From: Ralstonia wenshanensis
Lineage (GTDB): Bacteria > Pseudomonadota > Gammaproteobacteria > Burkholderiales > Burkholderiaceae
Length of the DNA stretch: 64,000 nt
Direction of reading: 5' to 3'
Assembly (NCBI RefSeq): GCF_021173085.1
Contig: NZ_CP076413.1
Coordinates: 1 to 64,000 of the forward strand
The position numbers and the translations under genes are program-made. The notes beneath the pieces were generated by a model. It had not been told where the DNA came from and searched no databases. It worked only from the letters and a program-made list of their open reading frames with translations. Positions 19,493 to 28,619 of the stretch are shown piece by piece (the stretch's first letter is position 1; the number at the start of each line of letters is the position of its first letter).

Positions 19493-20320
19493 ATGATCCG
19501 CACCCTTGCTCTGCACTCGTCGCGCCATGTTTCGCGCCGCACGTTCTTCCACGCCGTCATGGCGGTCAGCGCGCTCGTCGTGTTGCTGCCTGGCCGTCCG
19601 GCCCATGCCGATGCGCTGGCCAACATCCAGAAAGCCGGCGTGATCCGCGTGGCCATCCCCAATGACTTCCCGCCGTTCGGCTCGCTGGGCCCGGACCTGA
19701 AGCTGCAGGGCTATGACATCGACATGGCCGGCCTCATCGCCAAGGAACTCGGCGTGAAGGCAGAGCTGGTGCCCGTCACCAGCACCAACCGCATTCCGTT
19801 CCTCACCACGGGCAAGGTGGATGTCGTCATCTCCAGCCTGGGTAAGAACGCCGAGCGCGCCAAGGTGATCGACTTCTCGCAGGCGTATGCGCCGTTCCCC
19901 AAGAGCGTGTACGGCCCGAAGGATGTGTCCATCAAGGCGCCGGCAGATCTGGCCGGCAAGACGATTGGCGTGACGCGCGGCTCGACTGAAGATCTGGCGC
20001 TGTCGGCACTGGCCCCGGCCTCGGCCACCATCAAGCGCTATGAAGACAACAACGCCACCGCACAGAGCTACCTGATCGGTCAGGTGCAACTCGTCACGCT
20101 CGGCAACATCGTCGCCAATGCGGTGAACGAGCGCACGAAGCTGCGCCAGCTCGATGTGAAGTTCCCCGTGGAAGACACGCCTTGCTATGTGGGTGTGGCC
20201 AAGGGCGAGCCCGCGTTGCTGGACAAGGTGAACGTCATCATCACCAAGCTGAAGACGGATGGCCGCCTGAACGATCTGTCGCAGCGCTGGATCAAGATGC
20301 CGCTGCCGGCAAAGATGTAA
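19493..20320 (+). CDS. Amino-acid ABC transporter, periplasmic substrate-binding protein
   Basis: The 275-residue product has a Sec signal peptide (about residues 1-36, positively charged start, hydrophobic VMAVSALVVLLP, cleavage near AHA). The mature part is a family 3 solute-binding protein: IQKAGVIRVAIPNDFPPFGSLG at the start, then LKLQGYDIDMAGLIAKELG and TSTNRIPFLTTGKVDVVISSLG. Such proteins bind polar amino acids or related compounds and deliver them to the permease pair encoded downstream. The substrate cannot be named. An AAGGAG ribosome site is present 5-10 nt before the ATG. The spacing to the first permease gene is large and filled by a palindromic repeat. Confidence 0.92.
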   Translation: MIRTLALHSSRHVSRRTFFHAVMAVSALVVLLPGRPAHADALANIQKAGVIRVAIPNDFPPFGSLGPDLKLQGYDIDMAGLIAKELGVKAELVPVTSTNRIPFLTTGKVDVVISSLGKNAERAKVIDFSQAYAPFPKSVYGPKDVSIKAPADLAGKTIGVTRGSTEDLALSALAPASATIKRYEDNNATAQSYLIGQVQLVTLGNIVANAVNERTKLRQLDVKFPVEDTPCYVGVAKGEPALLDKVNVIITKLKTDGRLNDLSQRWIKMPLPAKM

Positions 20321-20441
20321 GAACCTGCCCACGATCCTACTGCGCGCCCCGATCTTGGCCCTGCGATGCTCGCCGTACCCACGTACGGCTGCGCTTCTCA
20401 GGCCAACCTCGCGCCGCTCGCTACGGATCGTGAACAGGTTC
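20321..20441. repeat. 121-bp palindromic REP-like element
   Basis: Begins immediately after the binding-protein stop codon. The ends form an imperfect inverted repeat, GAACCTGCCCACGATCC at the left and GGATCGTGAACAGGTTC at the right. An inner stem GCCGTAC-CCAC-GTACGGC lies at 20372-20389, and a middle stem TTGGCC.../...GGCCAA surrounds it. As RNA it would fold into one long branched hairpin. Confidence 0.65.
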
Positions 20442-20478
20442 TACGCAGCTTCGTAACGCACGTACGCCGGACCTCTTC

Positions 20479-21210
20479 ATGGCTTATCAATTCGACTTTG
20501 GCGCTGTCTTCAGTTACAGCGGCCAGCTCGCGCAGGGTGCGGCATTTACGCTCGCGCTCACGGCGGCGGGCGCGGTGGCGGGTGGCGCCATCGGCATTGC
20601 CGGGGGTGTGTGCCGCGCCTGGCGCATCGCCCCGTTCAATGCGCTGTTCAAGGTGTATGTGGAGGGCATCCGCAACACGCCGTTCCTCGTCCAGTTGATG
20701 TTCGTGTTCTTCGGCTTGCCCTCGCTGGGTGTGCAGATCAACGAATGGCAGGCGGCGTTGCTCACGGCGGTGGTCAACCTGGGCGCGTACATCACAGAGA
20801 TCGTGCGTGCGGGCATTCAGGAGACACCGCGCGGCCAGCTGGAAGCCGCCAACGCGCTGGCGATGAGCCGCTGGGCCATCTTCCGGCATGTGGTGCTGCG
20901 GCCCGCGCTGCAGAAGGTGTGGCCGGCGCTGAGCAGCCAGATCGTGATCGTGATGCTGGGCACGTCGGTCGTCTCGCAGATTGCCGCGCAGGACCTGACC
21001 TTTGCCGCCAACTTCATCCAGTCGCGCAACTTCCGCGCGTTTGAAACCTACCTGGTGGTGACGGCGCTGTACTTTGCGCTGGCGCTGTTGCTGCGTCAGC
21101 TGCTGGCCTGGATCGGGCAGCGCTTTGTCGTGGGGCGCCGCGCGCCGGCGGTGTCCGCTGCACCGCTTGCTACCACCAACGCAGCCGCTACCACTGGAAA
21201 CGCAGCATGA
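20479..21210 (+). CDS. Amino-acid ABC transporter permease
   Basis: Inner-membrane subunit of the polar amino-acid importer. The 243-residue product has about five membrane segments (for example GAAFTLALTAAGAVAGGAIGIAG and LVQLMFVFFGLPSLG). It carries the HisM/GlnP-type EAA loop, which contacts the ATPase, as LEAANALAMSRWAIFRHVVLRPAL. The C-terminal tail is Ala/Thr-rich. It overlaps the second permease gene by 4 bp, so the two are translationally coupled. Confidence 0.92.
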   Translation: MAYQFDFGAVFSYSGQLAQGAAFTLALTAAGAVAGGAIGIAGGVCRAWRIAPFNALFKVYVEGIRNTPFLVQLMFVFFGLPSLGVQINEWQAALLTAVVNLGAYITEIVRAGIQETPRGQLEAANALAMSRWAIFRHVVLRPALQKVWPALSSQIVIVMLGTSVVSQIAAQDLTFAANFIQSRNFRAFETYLVVTALYFALALLLRQLLAWIGQRFVVGRRAPAVSAAPLATTNAAATTGNAA

Positions 21211-21846
21211 TCTCCGACATTCCTCTGTTGCCCATTCTCCTCAAGCTGGGGGAAGGGCTGCTTGCCACGCTCATGCTGTCGCTCATGGCCTTTGCGCTGG
21301 GCGGCACGGCTGGCCTGGTGGTGCTGTTTGCCCGTGTGGGGCGCAATGCCACGCTGCAGCGCGTGAGCAAGGCGTATATCCAGCTCTTCCAGAACACGCC
21401 GCTGCTCATGCAGATGTTCATCGTGTTCTTCGGTGCGTCGATGGCAGGGTTCGAGATGTCGCCGTGGACGGCTGCCGCCATCGGCCTGACGCTGTACACC
21501 AGCGCCTATTTGGCCGAGGTGTGGCGCGGCTGTGTCGAGGCCATTCCGCGCGGGCAGTGGGAAGCGTCTTCCAGCCTGGCGATGGGCTACTTCCAGCAGA
21601 TGCGGCATGTGGTGCTGCCGCAGGCGGTGCGCCTGTCGATTGCGCCCACGGTCGGGTTCTCGGTGCAGATCGTCAAGGGCACGGCGGTGGCGTCCATCAT
21701 CGGGTTTGAAGATCTGTCCAAGCTGGGTTCGGTGCTGGCCAATGCCACCTTCCAGCCATTCCTCATCTACGGGCTGGTGGCCGTTGCGTACTTTGCGCTG
21801 TGCTGGCCGCTGTCTCTTTACGCCTCTCATCTGGAAAAGAAGCTCT

Positions 21847-21860
<14 letters not shown>
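21207..21860 (+). CDS. Amino-acid ABC transporter permease
   Basis: Second inner-membrane subunit of the importer, 217 residues with about five membrane segments. The family pattern YIQLFQNTPLLMQMFIVFFGAS is near the middle and the EAA loop is WEASSSLAMGYFQQMRHVVLPQAV. The ATG overlaps the stop of the preceding permease by 4 bp and its own end overlaps the ATPase gene by 14 bp. It probably forms a heterodimer with the first permease. Confidence 0.92.
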
Positions 21861-22584
<724 letters not shown>

Positions 22585-22638
22585 ACGTTGCGACGGCACG
22601 GCGCACCCGCTGCGCGCCGGGTGCCGTCCGTGTCAGTG

Positions 22639-23868
22639 TCAGTGTTGGACCGATGCTGCGAGTGGCTTGAGCGTATACGCCAGCGTGCCGTAGCCGAGCT
22701 GGTCAAAGCCGCCGCTGTTCGGGCCGTAGTCTCCGCCGCCCCCTTCGGGCTGCACCTGCTGGGCAAACGCAGTCACCCCAGGGGCGTGCTTCTTCTTCAG
22801 CACCACGTAGTGGTTGTAGAGCAGTGCCCAGACGGGGCGCACGTCGCCGCGCCCGCCGGTGGAAATCTCGGCCTGCGTCACGTCGCTGTTGCGGTACGGC
22901 GTGTACGGCACGTCCTGTCCGAGGTTGTAGCGGGCCGCATATTCGGCGCCCTTGAGCACGCGGTTGTCGTCGTAGCCGAAGAGGTCGTCGCCCTGGTTCC
23001 ACGCCATCTGGCAAAACACACCCAGCAGCGCGATGTCGAGCATGGTGTGCCCCTGGTCGCGCCCGCTTTCCTGCACCTGCCCGAGCCCATCGGGATAGAG
23101 CTTCCAGACCACGTGGTCGATGGCGCCATTGCCTTGCCCGTGCTTGAAGTAGTCCACGGCTTCGGCATAGATGTCGCGGCGGTCGGTCAGCACGCCGATT
23201 GCCAGCATTGCGCTCATGTTGGCCAAGTCCCAGTTCGCCCAATAGTGGTCGATCTTGGCGCCGTTGTGCCGGGTCAGGAAGTCGTGGTTCATCGGATAGA
23301 ACACATTGAGCATCATGGCCTGGAAGCGCCGGAAATCTTCCGGCCGCCACTGCGGCGCGGCCCGCAGAATTTCGGCGGCATTCGCCAGCTCATAACCGTA
23401 GATGCCGGACGCGAGGAACTTGTCCGAGCTGCCGTCAATGCGCGTCAGCGTGGCTGACCACACGTTCAGGATGTCGATGGCCTTCTGTGCATAGGCGTCG
23501 TCCCCCGAGACCTTCCAGCGTAGTGCCAGTGCATACGCGGCGGCCGCGTCGTTGAACAGCGCGGCGTAGTTCTCGGCGTGCTCGGGGTTGTGCCCCCGAT
23601 AGACGACGGCCTGCGGGCGCGCATTCCACTTGAGCGAGGCATGCGGGTTGGCGGTGAGCCGTTGCCAGCCGTCTTGCCATGGCTGCGTGCCCCGCGCCAC
23701 GGCATGGCGCATGCGCAAGAAATCCTGTTCGGTATGCAGCAGGCCGGGGTGGGCGAACGGTTTCGTCTCTGGCGCGGTGGCGGCTGTGACGCCGGCGGCG
23801 CAGGTCAGCAATACGGCACAAAGCCAGCGTCGGAACAGTTGGGGGCGATGGGTGTTCTGCATGGGCAT
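22639..23868 (-). CDS. Alginate-lyase-family secreted protein
   Basis: The 409-residue product has a Sec signal peptide (RRWLCAVLLTCAAGVTAA). The body is an alpha/alpha-toroid polysaccharide lyase of the alginate lyase family: it starts with FAHPGLLHTEQDFLRMR, has the helical repeats LFNDAAAAYALALRW and YGYELANAAEILRA, the core NGAKIDHYWANWDLANM, and ESGRDQGHTMLDIALL. The Asn-His-Trp and Arg-Asp-Gln-His stretches hold the likely catalytic residues. It should cleave an acidic polysaccharide in the periplasm or outside; the substrate is not certain. ATG 23868 was chosen over the long upstream frame because the signal peptide begins there; an ATG two codons later is equally possible. Confidence 0.82.
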   Translation of the reverse strand: MPMQNTHRPQLFRRWLCAVLLTCAAGVTAATAPETKPFAHPGLLHTEQDFLRMRHAVARGTQPWQDGWQRLTANPHASLKWNARPQAVVYRGHNPEHAENYAALFNDAAAAYALALRWKVSGDDAYAQKAIDILNVWSATLTRIDGSSDKFLASGIYGYELANAAEILRAAPQWRPEDFRRFQAMMLNVFYPMNHDFLTRHNGAKIDHYWANWDLANMSAMLAIGVLTDRRDIYAEAVDYFKHGQGNGAIDHVVWKLYPDGLGQVQESGRDQGHTMLDIALLGVFCQMAWNQGDDLFGYDDNRVLKGAEYAARYNLGQDVPYTPYRNSDVTQAEISTGGRGDVRPVWALLYNHYVVLKKKHAPGVTAFAQQVQPEGGGGDYGPNSGGFDQLGYGTLAYTLKPLAASVQH

Positions 23869-23960
23869 CCAAGGGTTAGCAATTCGCCTGTGATGTTCCA
23901 AGTGCGGGGCGCCGGCGTCAACGCTCCACGGTTTTTGAGGGTGTGGATGGTGGGCGTGGG

Positions 23961-23984
23961 TTCGTTTGGCCGGCCATGGTTTCG
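23961..23984 (+). promoter_or_regulatory. Candidate hrpII box (TTCG-N16-TTCG)
   Basis: An exact TTCG-N16-TTCG motif ends 75 bp upstream of the start at 24060. In R. solanacearum this motif marks promoters activated by HrpB, the type III secretion master regulator. By chance alone about two such motifs are expected in a window of this size counting both strands, so position and the nature of the gene matter. Confidence 0.55.
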
Positions 23985-24059
23985 TGCCGGGTGGCCTTGC
24001 CGGTTGCGTGTTGCCACAACATTGCACGCTCCCCCATTGCCCGTTGTTCAGGAGTTGCC

Positions 24060-25172
24060 ATGCCGCGTGTTGATGGTTCCAGTTCTTCGGCCGTGCCGCC
24101 GCCGTCTACGGGCGAGGCGTCGACCAGCCAGGCTCACCCGCATCCTCAGTCCGATCTGCGCCAGCGCCCTGCGCGTGCCCGTGAGGGTGCCCTGGCCGCA
24201 CTGCCGCCCGCGCCTGCGAATGCGGCCCGCGTGCCGGCTGCGGATACCGCCGTGGAAGAACTGCCGCGCGGCCGCATTGCTGCCACGCTGGATCGCCTGC
24301 GTGGCGCGAGGCAGGTCTTGGCGAATGCCGGTGCGCAAGCCGCGCATGTGGGCGTTCGCGCAGGGGCTGCAGCCGCGCAATATGCGTTGAATCATCCGCT
24401 CTTCACTGCTGGCGTGGGCGGCGTTGCGATGGGCAACTACAGCATGCAACGTGCCGAGCGGCGCAATGACCCTCATGCCTACGCTGGCGGGGTATCCGTG
24501 ACGATGTTCAGTACGGCGTTGCTGGCACTCCATGCAGGCTACGTCGTTGCCGACCTGCTGCTCGGCAATCCGGCGCCGTTGCGTGTGAGCGCTGACATGC
24601 TGTCTGACGCCGTGAACATGCTCAACGGTCTGGACGATGTGGACATGACTGCAGAAGCCGGACATCACGCGCTGTACGTGATCGATCATCTGCAGGACAT
24701 TGCGGCCGTGCCCGGCAACCGTCTGCACCCGGCCGTGCGGGCTGCAGCCGAACAGGCTGGCGGCAACCCACAGCAACTGATCCGCAATCTGGTGGGGGTG
24801 CTGACGGGCAATCCACCGGTGTATTCACGGCGCCGGCCGCCACCTGGGGGCCCGCGTGCGCCAGCGCAGGCGGGGCTTGTGCCGGCAACGCTGGGCGTCA
24901 ACGTTCAGACGCTGCGGCGCGCCGTCGACATGCTCACCGGTTTTGCTGGCGAGCACGAAGACATGACGGCAGAAGCGGGCCTCCACCGGCAGGACGTCAT
25001 CGACCACCTGCAAGACATTGCTGCGCGCCCAGCCGGCGTGTTGCACCCGGCCGTGCGTCAAGCAGCGCAGTCCGCTGGCGACAACGCACAGCTGCTGGTA
25101 CGCAACCTCGTGGCGATGCTGCAGCGCGATCCGTCTATCCTGCCGGCGCGTCGGCAGGAACCGGCGCGATAA
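24060..25172 (+). CDS. Candidate type III effector with internal duplication
   Basis: The 370-residue product matches no family I recognise. The first 60 residues are rich in Ser, Pro, Ala and Gln without a classical signal peptide (MPRVDGSSSSAVPPPSTGEA), typical of type III secreted proteins. A hydrophobic stretch lies at about 144-168 (GVSVTMFSTALLALHAGYVVADLLL). The C-terminal half is an internal duplication: residues 176-258 and 279-364 share DMTAEAG, VIDHLQDIAA and LHPAVR blocks. The start at 24060 has a GGAG site 7 nt upstream. An hrpII-type box precedes the gene and a good terminator follows it, so it is a single-gene unit. Effector function is inferred from promoter and N-terminal composition only. 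Confidence 0.65.
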   Translation: MPRVDGSSSSAVPPPSTGEASTSQAHPHPQSDLRQRPARAREGALAALPPAPANAARVPAADTAVEELPRGRIAATLDRLRGARQVLANAGAQAAHVGVRAGAAAAQYALNHPLFTAGVGGVAMGNYSMQRAERRNDPHAYAGGVSVTMFSTALLALHAGYVVADLLLGNPAPLRVSADMLSDAVNMLNGLDDVDMTAEAGHHALYVIDHLQDIAAVPGNRLHPAVRAAAEQAGGNPQQLIRNLVGVLTGNPPVYSRRRPPPGGPRAPAQAGLVPATLGVNVQTLRRAVDMLTGFAGEHEDMTAEAGLHRQDVIDHLQDIAARPAGVLHPAVRQAAQSAGDNAQLLVRNLVAMLQRDPSILPARRQEPAR

Positions 25173-25296
25173 GACGCGGCTCCCTCCTCCGCCAGGCGCC
25201 GTCCTTCAAGGGTGCGTTCATGCCAGGGGGCTGCGTCCGCCTTGTTACCGGGGCGCATATGCCATCGCGTGCAGCCATTTTGGATTAGACATTTTC

Positions 25297-25325
25297 AAGG
25301 CACCTCATCTGGTGCCTTTTATTTA
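25297..25325 (+). terminator. Rho-independent terminator after candidate effector gene
   Basis: An 8-bp stem AAGGCACC / GGTGCCTT with a 6-nt loop is followed by TTATTTATTTT. The rest of the 25173-25538 gap is AT-richer than its surroundings and holds only a short unsupported frame at 25348-25506; it must contain the lectin promoter. Confidence 0.8.
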
Positions 25326-25538
25326 TTTTGGTGGTGCGCTCAACATAATGGTTAGGCGCAAAAAATCGGTCATTTGTTCAGTAAGTTTTCTCTCCATCTG
25401 TGCTTCTTATCTCTCAGCAGCAACTGGAATTTTCTTTGCTTATGCTAGCGAAGCCCTGAAGCCGGGCCGTAGTAAATGCCGAGAAAATCTCGATGCATTT
25501 GCTTGATGGATATTGAAATCACATTCTGGAGATAAAAC

Positions 25539-25814
25539 ATGTCGAACGTTCAGACCGCTGCCACGTCGTGGGGGACAGTGCCGTCGATCCGTGTGTACAC
25601 GGCCAATGGTGGCAAGATCACCGAGCGTTGCTATGACGGCAAGGGGTGGTACACGGGCGCCTTCAGCGAGCCCGGCGATAACGTCTCCGTCACGAGCTGG
25701 CTGGTCGGCAGCGCTATCCATATCCGCGTATATGCCACCAGCGGCAGCAATACCACGGAGTGGTGCTGGGACGGCAACAGCTGGACCAAGGGCGGCTATA
25801 CCCAGACCAACTGA
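25539..25814 (+). CDS. rsl: Fucose-binding lectin, RSL homologue
   Basis: The 91-residue protein is very close to RSL, the Ralstonia solanacearum fucose lectin, as I remember that sequence (start [21 protein letters not shown]). It contains two internal repeats of about 45 residues, each with the pattern IRVYxxxGxxTExCxDGxxWxxG. In RSL three chains form a six-bladed beta-propeller that binds L-fucosides on plant cell walls and blood-group sugars. The first repeat here has [10 protein letters not shown], a Tyr where I recall Trp in RSL; the second keeps CWDG. There is no signal peptide, as in RSL. A GGAG ribosome site lies 8 nt upstream. Single gene with its own terminator. Confidence 0.93.
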   Translation: MSNVQTAATSWGTVPSIRVYTANGGKITERCYDGKGWYTGAFSEPGDNVSVTSWLVGSAIHIRVYATSGSNTTEWCWDGNSWTKGGYTQTN

Positions 25815-25862
25815 TTTACCGCAGACCTGAGCCTGCAGAATGCGGTGCGGTTCTGCATGCGT

Positions 25863-25915
25863 CGGCGTAAAGCGAGTGCGTTCGCTTTGCGCCGATTTGT
25901 GTTTTGTGTTTTTAA
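25863..25915 (+). terminator. Terminator after the lectin gene
   Basis: A 13-bp stem (CGGCGTAAAGCGA / TCGCTTTGCGCCG, one G-T pair) with a 6-nt loop at 25863-25894 is followed by a T-rich stretch (ATTTGTGTTTTGTGTTTTT). Confidence 0.75.
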
Positions 25916-26083
25916 TGCGCCAGGGTCAGTATTTAAAGATAATCAATTCATAAAATACGGGTCGACGCGGCGGGGGTATGGTCCACGGGCCAAACGTGCC
26001 CGAAGCAGCAAAAAAACGGGTGTCAGACACCGGGGGTGCTCTGCGATAATCGCGGCACTCCAAGCTTCCGCCTCACCCGCCCC

Positions 26084-27022
26084 ATGGTTGTCCGCCCCCA
26101 TCTGCACTGGTTCCGCATGCTTCTGGCATGGCGCGGGTCGGTGCTGCCGCAGCTTCTTCCGCGCCTGTTCCTGATCTTCTTCGTGTCATTGGTGGCCATT
26201 GCGGTGCATGCGCACCTGCTGCCCATCTCGGTCAACCTGAGCACGACGCCGTTCTCGCTCGTCGGCATTGCGCTGGCGGTGTTCCTGGGTTTTCGCAACA
26301 ACGCCAGCTACGACCGCTACTGGGAGGCCCGCAAGCTCTGGGGCCAGTTGCTCAACACGGCGCGCTCGCTCACGCGTCAGGCGCTGACGCTGCCGCGCGG
26401 GGATGGCCCGAACGATACGGCAGCCGATGCCGACGTGCGCGAGTTCGCACAGGTGCTGGGTGCGCTGCCGCACGCGCTGCGCCACCAGTTGCGCCACACC
26501 GATGCGCGCGAAGACCTCGCGGCCCGCCTGCCCGCACCGTTGCTCGAACGCGTGATGGCCGCGCGCTACCGGCCCATCGTCATCGTGCAGTGGCTGAGTG
26601 AATGGGTGCAGCGTCGCACGCAAGACGGCGCGCTCGATGGGGTTGCCGTGCTGGCGTTCGACCGCAATCTCAACGAGCTGTCGAACAGCATTGGCGGGTG
26701 CGAGCGCATTGCCGGCACGCCGCTGCCGTTTGCGTACTCGGTCATGATCCACCGCACGGTGTACTTCTTCTGCGCCGCGCTGCCGTTCGGGCTGGTGGAA
26801 AGCATCGGCAGCTTCACACCCGTGTTTGCGGTGTTTGTGGCGTACACCTTCATGGCGCACGAGGCCATCGCCTCGCAGCTCGAAGATCCGTTCGGCACTG
26901 AAGACAACGACCTCGCGCTCAACGCGCTATCCCACACGATTGAAGATGCCGTGCTCGACATCCTTGGCGAGCCGAGCCCGCCGCCGCGTGAGGGTGTGCG
27001 GCGTGGGGTGATCTTCGATTGA
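26084..27022 (+). CDS. Bestrophin-family membrane channel protein
   Basis: The 312-residue product belongs to the bacterial bestrophin group (formerly UPF0187), probably an anion or small-ion channel in the inner membrane. It shows the family features: N-terminal VVRPHLHWFRMLLAWRGSVLPQLLPRL, a first membrane segment, the motif FRNNASYDRYWEARKLWGQLLNTARSL, and near the end HEAIASQLEDPFGTEDNDLAL, which matches the conserved acidic cytosolic loop. Four membrane segments are likely. ATG 26084 fits the family N-terminus; the frame extends 48 nt upstream. It stands alone, convergent with the next gene. Confidence 0.9.
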   Translation: MVVRPHLHWFRMLLAWRGSVLPQLLPRLFLIFFVSLVAIAVHAHLLPISVNLSTTPFSLVGIALAVFLGFRNNASYDRYWEARKLWGQLLNTARSLTRQALTLPRGDGPNDTAADADVREFAQVLGALPHALRHQLRHTDAREDLAARLPAPLLERVMAARYRPIVIVQWLSEWVQRRTQDGALDGVAVLAFDRNLNELSNSIGGCERIAGTPLPFAYSVMIHRTVYFFCAALPFGLVESIGSFTPVFAVFVAYTFMAHEAIASQLEDPFGTEDNDLALNALSHTIEDAVLDILGEPSPPPREGVRRGVIFD

Positions 27023-27044
27023 TGCCGCGGTTGCGGCGCAGTGC

Positions 27045-27716
27045 TTAAAGGGCCATCGCCAGCGGCTGCGCCCAATGCGCCAGCACAGGCGCATTGCCGT
27101 GCAGCGCACCGCTTACCGCATCTGCGTTGCTCGTCACCAGCGCGCCAAGCTCCACCCCGAACAGGCTCGCGCACGTTTCGTTCAGCGTGCGCACGTTGCG
27201 CAGGCCAGCCCGCCGGGCCAGCGCGTGCAGCGCTTCGGCTTCGGGCGCGTCATTGCCGCAGGTATGCGCCAACCGGTACAGCGCCCAGGCGGCGCGTTGC
27301 TCGCGCACCAGCGCATGCAGGGCTTCCCCTTCCGCAAACAACCGCGCACGCACTTGGCGCGGGCAGGCCTGCCAGCAGTGGCTGAGCAGGGCGGCGTTCC
27401 ACGCCTGTGCGGGGTGTTCGAACACCAGCGTGGCCAGTGCGCGGGCCCACGGCTTGTCATGCTGGATCGCGGCCATGCGCGGGCAGCCGGCGTCGGGCAC
27501 GGCGTGGAACGTGATGGCGCACGGCTGCCACGCGGTGCCCGGAATCTCGCAACCGAAATGCGCGAAGGCGGGCACCACAAACGGGTCGCCCGGGCGCACT
27601 TCGCGCCGGCCGTTGGCATCGCGCAGGCACACGCTGCCCAGCTCGGCCTGCACGCGCACCGCAAACGGAAAGCGCAGGCGCGAGAGGCGGACGTGGGCAC
27701 GGCTGATGAGTGGCAT
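27045..27716 (-). CDS. AraC-like protein with cupin-type N-terminus
   Basis: The 223-residue product looks like an AraC-type regulator. The first 100 residues form a probable cupin sensor (FPFAVRVQAELGSVCLRDANG..., GDPFVVPAFAHFGCEI). The C-terminal half is helical and contains LHALARRAGLRNVRTLNETCASLFGVEL, similar to one helix-turn-helix of AraC proteins. The end is short and the second helix-turn-helix is weak, so DNA binding may be reduced. A copy of the palindrome found before the acyl-CoA synthetase gene lies 71 bp upstream of its start. It is probably part of the same regulon as the Crp/Fnr gene next to it. Confidence 0.6.
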   Translation of the reverse strand: MPLISRAHVRLSRLRFPFAVRVQAELGSVCLRDANGRREVRPGDPFVVPAFAHFGCEIPGTAWQPCAITFHAVPDAGCPRMAAIQHDKPWARALATLVFEHPAQAWNAALLSHCWQACPRQVRARLFAEGEALHALVREQRAAWALYRLAHTCGNDAPEAEALHALARRAGLRNVRTLNETCASLFGVELGALVTSNADAVSGALHGNAPVLAHWAQPLAMAL

Positions 27717-27786
27717 GGCTGACCGATAAGGCGGCGGATGAAGCGCGACTGTCGCAGGATTCTATGTCTGCGCGCAACAGGGGCAA

Positions 27787-27802
27787 TGTCGCCCGGGTGA
27801 CA
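27787..27802. promoter_or_regulatory. Crp/Fnr-type operator, copy 1
   Basis: TGTCGCCCGGGTGACA, followed by GAGT, an inverted repeat of the TGTCA-N6-TGACA type with one mismatch. It lies upstream of the minus-strand AraC-like gene and just after the Crp/Fnr gene. The same sequence recurs at 28620-28635. Confidence 0.55.
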
Positions 27803-27817
27803 GAGTCAGCGCGGCGC

Positions 27818-28516
27818 TTACAGCTCTGACAGGCCAAAGAGCCGCAGTCGCTCAAGGTCGGTCACGCGGATGGTCTGGTATGACAGCGTGATCATTCCGC
27901 CTTCGGCCAACCGTTGCAGCGCGCGGTTCACGCGCTGGCGCGACAACCCCGTCAGCAGCCCGATCTCTTCCTGCGATAGTTCCAGCACGGTGCTCGTGCG
28001 CGGGTACAGGGCGGGGTGGAACAACTGCGCAATCGCTTGCGCCACGCGCGCATCGGCGCTCAGCAGGCGATCGTTCTGCACGGTGGCGATGAACTGGCCC
28101 ATGCGTTCGTTGAGCTGGCGCACCACAAAGCTGGCAAACGGCAGGCTCTGCGCGAGCAGCGTATTGAACACGGGTTCGGGCACCAGCAGCACGTGCGAGG
28201 CGCGAATGGCGATCACGTCGTAGCGGCGGTCTTCGCGCTTGATGACGCTGCCCTCGCCGCACCAGCCGCCCGCGGGCACGCCGGAGAACGTGCAGCCGCG
28301 CCCGTCGGAGGTGTACACGGCCAGCTTGATGAGGCCGGTGTCGACGCCGATCCAGTAGCGGGACGGTTCACCGCGGCGGGCAATGAAGGCGCCGGGCTCG
28401 AAGGCCTGCAGCAGGGTTTCTCGCGCGGCCAGGGCCTGGTGTTCAGGCGCAAGCGCGGTGAACCACGCATGGCCTTGCAGTTGCGTGGCGGGCGTCGGAG
28501 CACGGGGTGTCGTCAT
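27818..28516 (-). CDS. Crp/Fnr-family transcriptional regulator
   Basis: The 232-residue product has an N-terminal cyclic-nucleotide-binding-type beta-roll (LLQAFEPGAFIARRGEPSRYWIGVDTGLIKLAVYTSDGRG and GGWCGEGSVI), a long dimerisation helix (PFASFVVRQLNERMGQFIA) and a C-terminal winged helix with LELSQEEIGLLTGLSRQRVNRALQRLAEGGMITL. There is no Fnr-type N-terminal cysteine cluster, so it is not an oxygen-sensing Fnr. ATG 28516 was chosen over a GTG five codons upstream. It is divergent from an acyl-CoA synthetase, and the two palindromes at 27787 and 28620 are its likely binding sites. The ligand may be an acyl-CoA or a fatty acid; that is a guess from context. Confidence 0.88.
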   Translation of the reverse strand: MTTPRAPTPATQLQGHAWFTALAPEHQALAARETLLQAFEPGAFIARRGEPSRYWIGVDTGLIKLAVYTSDGRGCTFSGVPAGGWCGEGSVIKREDRRYDVIAIRASHVLLVPEPVFNTLLAQSLPFASFVVRQLNERMGQFIATVQNDRLLSADARVAQAIAQLFHPALYPRTSTVLELSQEEIGLLTGLSRQRVNRALQRLAEGGMITLSYQTIRVTDLERLRLFGLSEL

Positions 28517-28619
28517 GGCAGGCGTGGGCACACGGTCAAGGGTGGGGGGCGCGTGGGGCTCTGCCTTCGCTTTGTAAGAAACCCGTCAGCCTTTAAGTGG
28601 CGCGGGTTTTCGGGCGGTT

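Noticed and set aside
25348-25506. 52-codon frame upstream of the lectin gene with one hydrophobic stretch
   Set aside because: It has no ribosome-binding site, unusual composition and no conserved pattern; it lies in the probable promoter region of the lectin.
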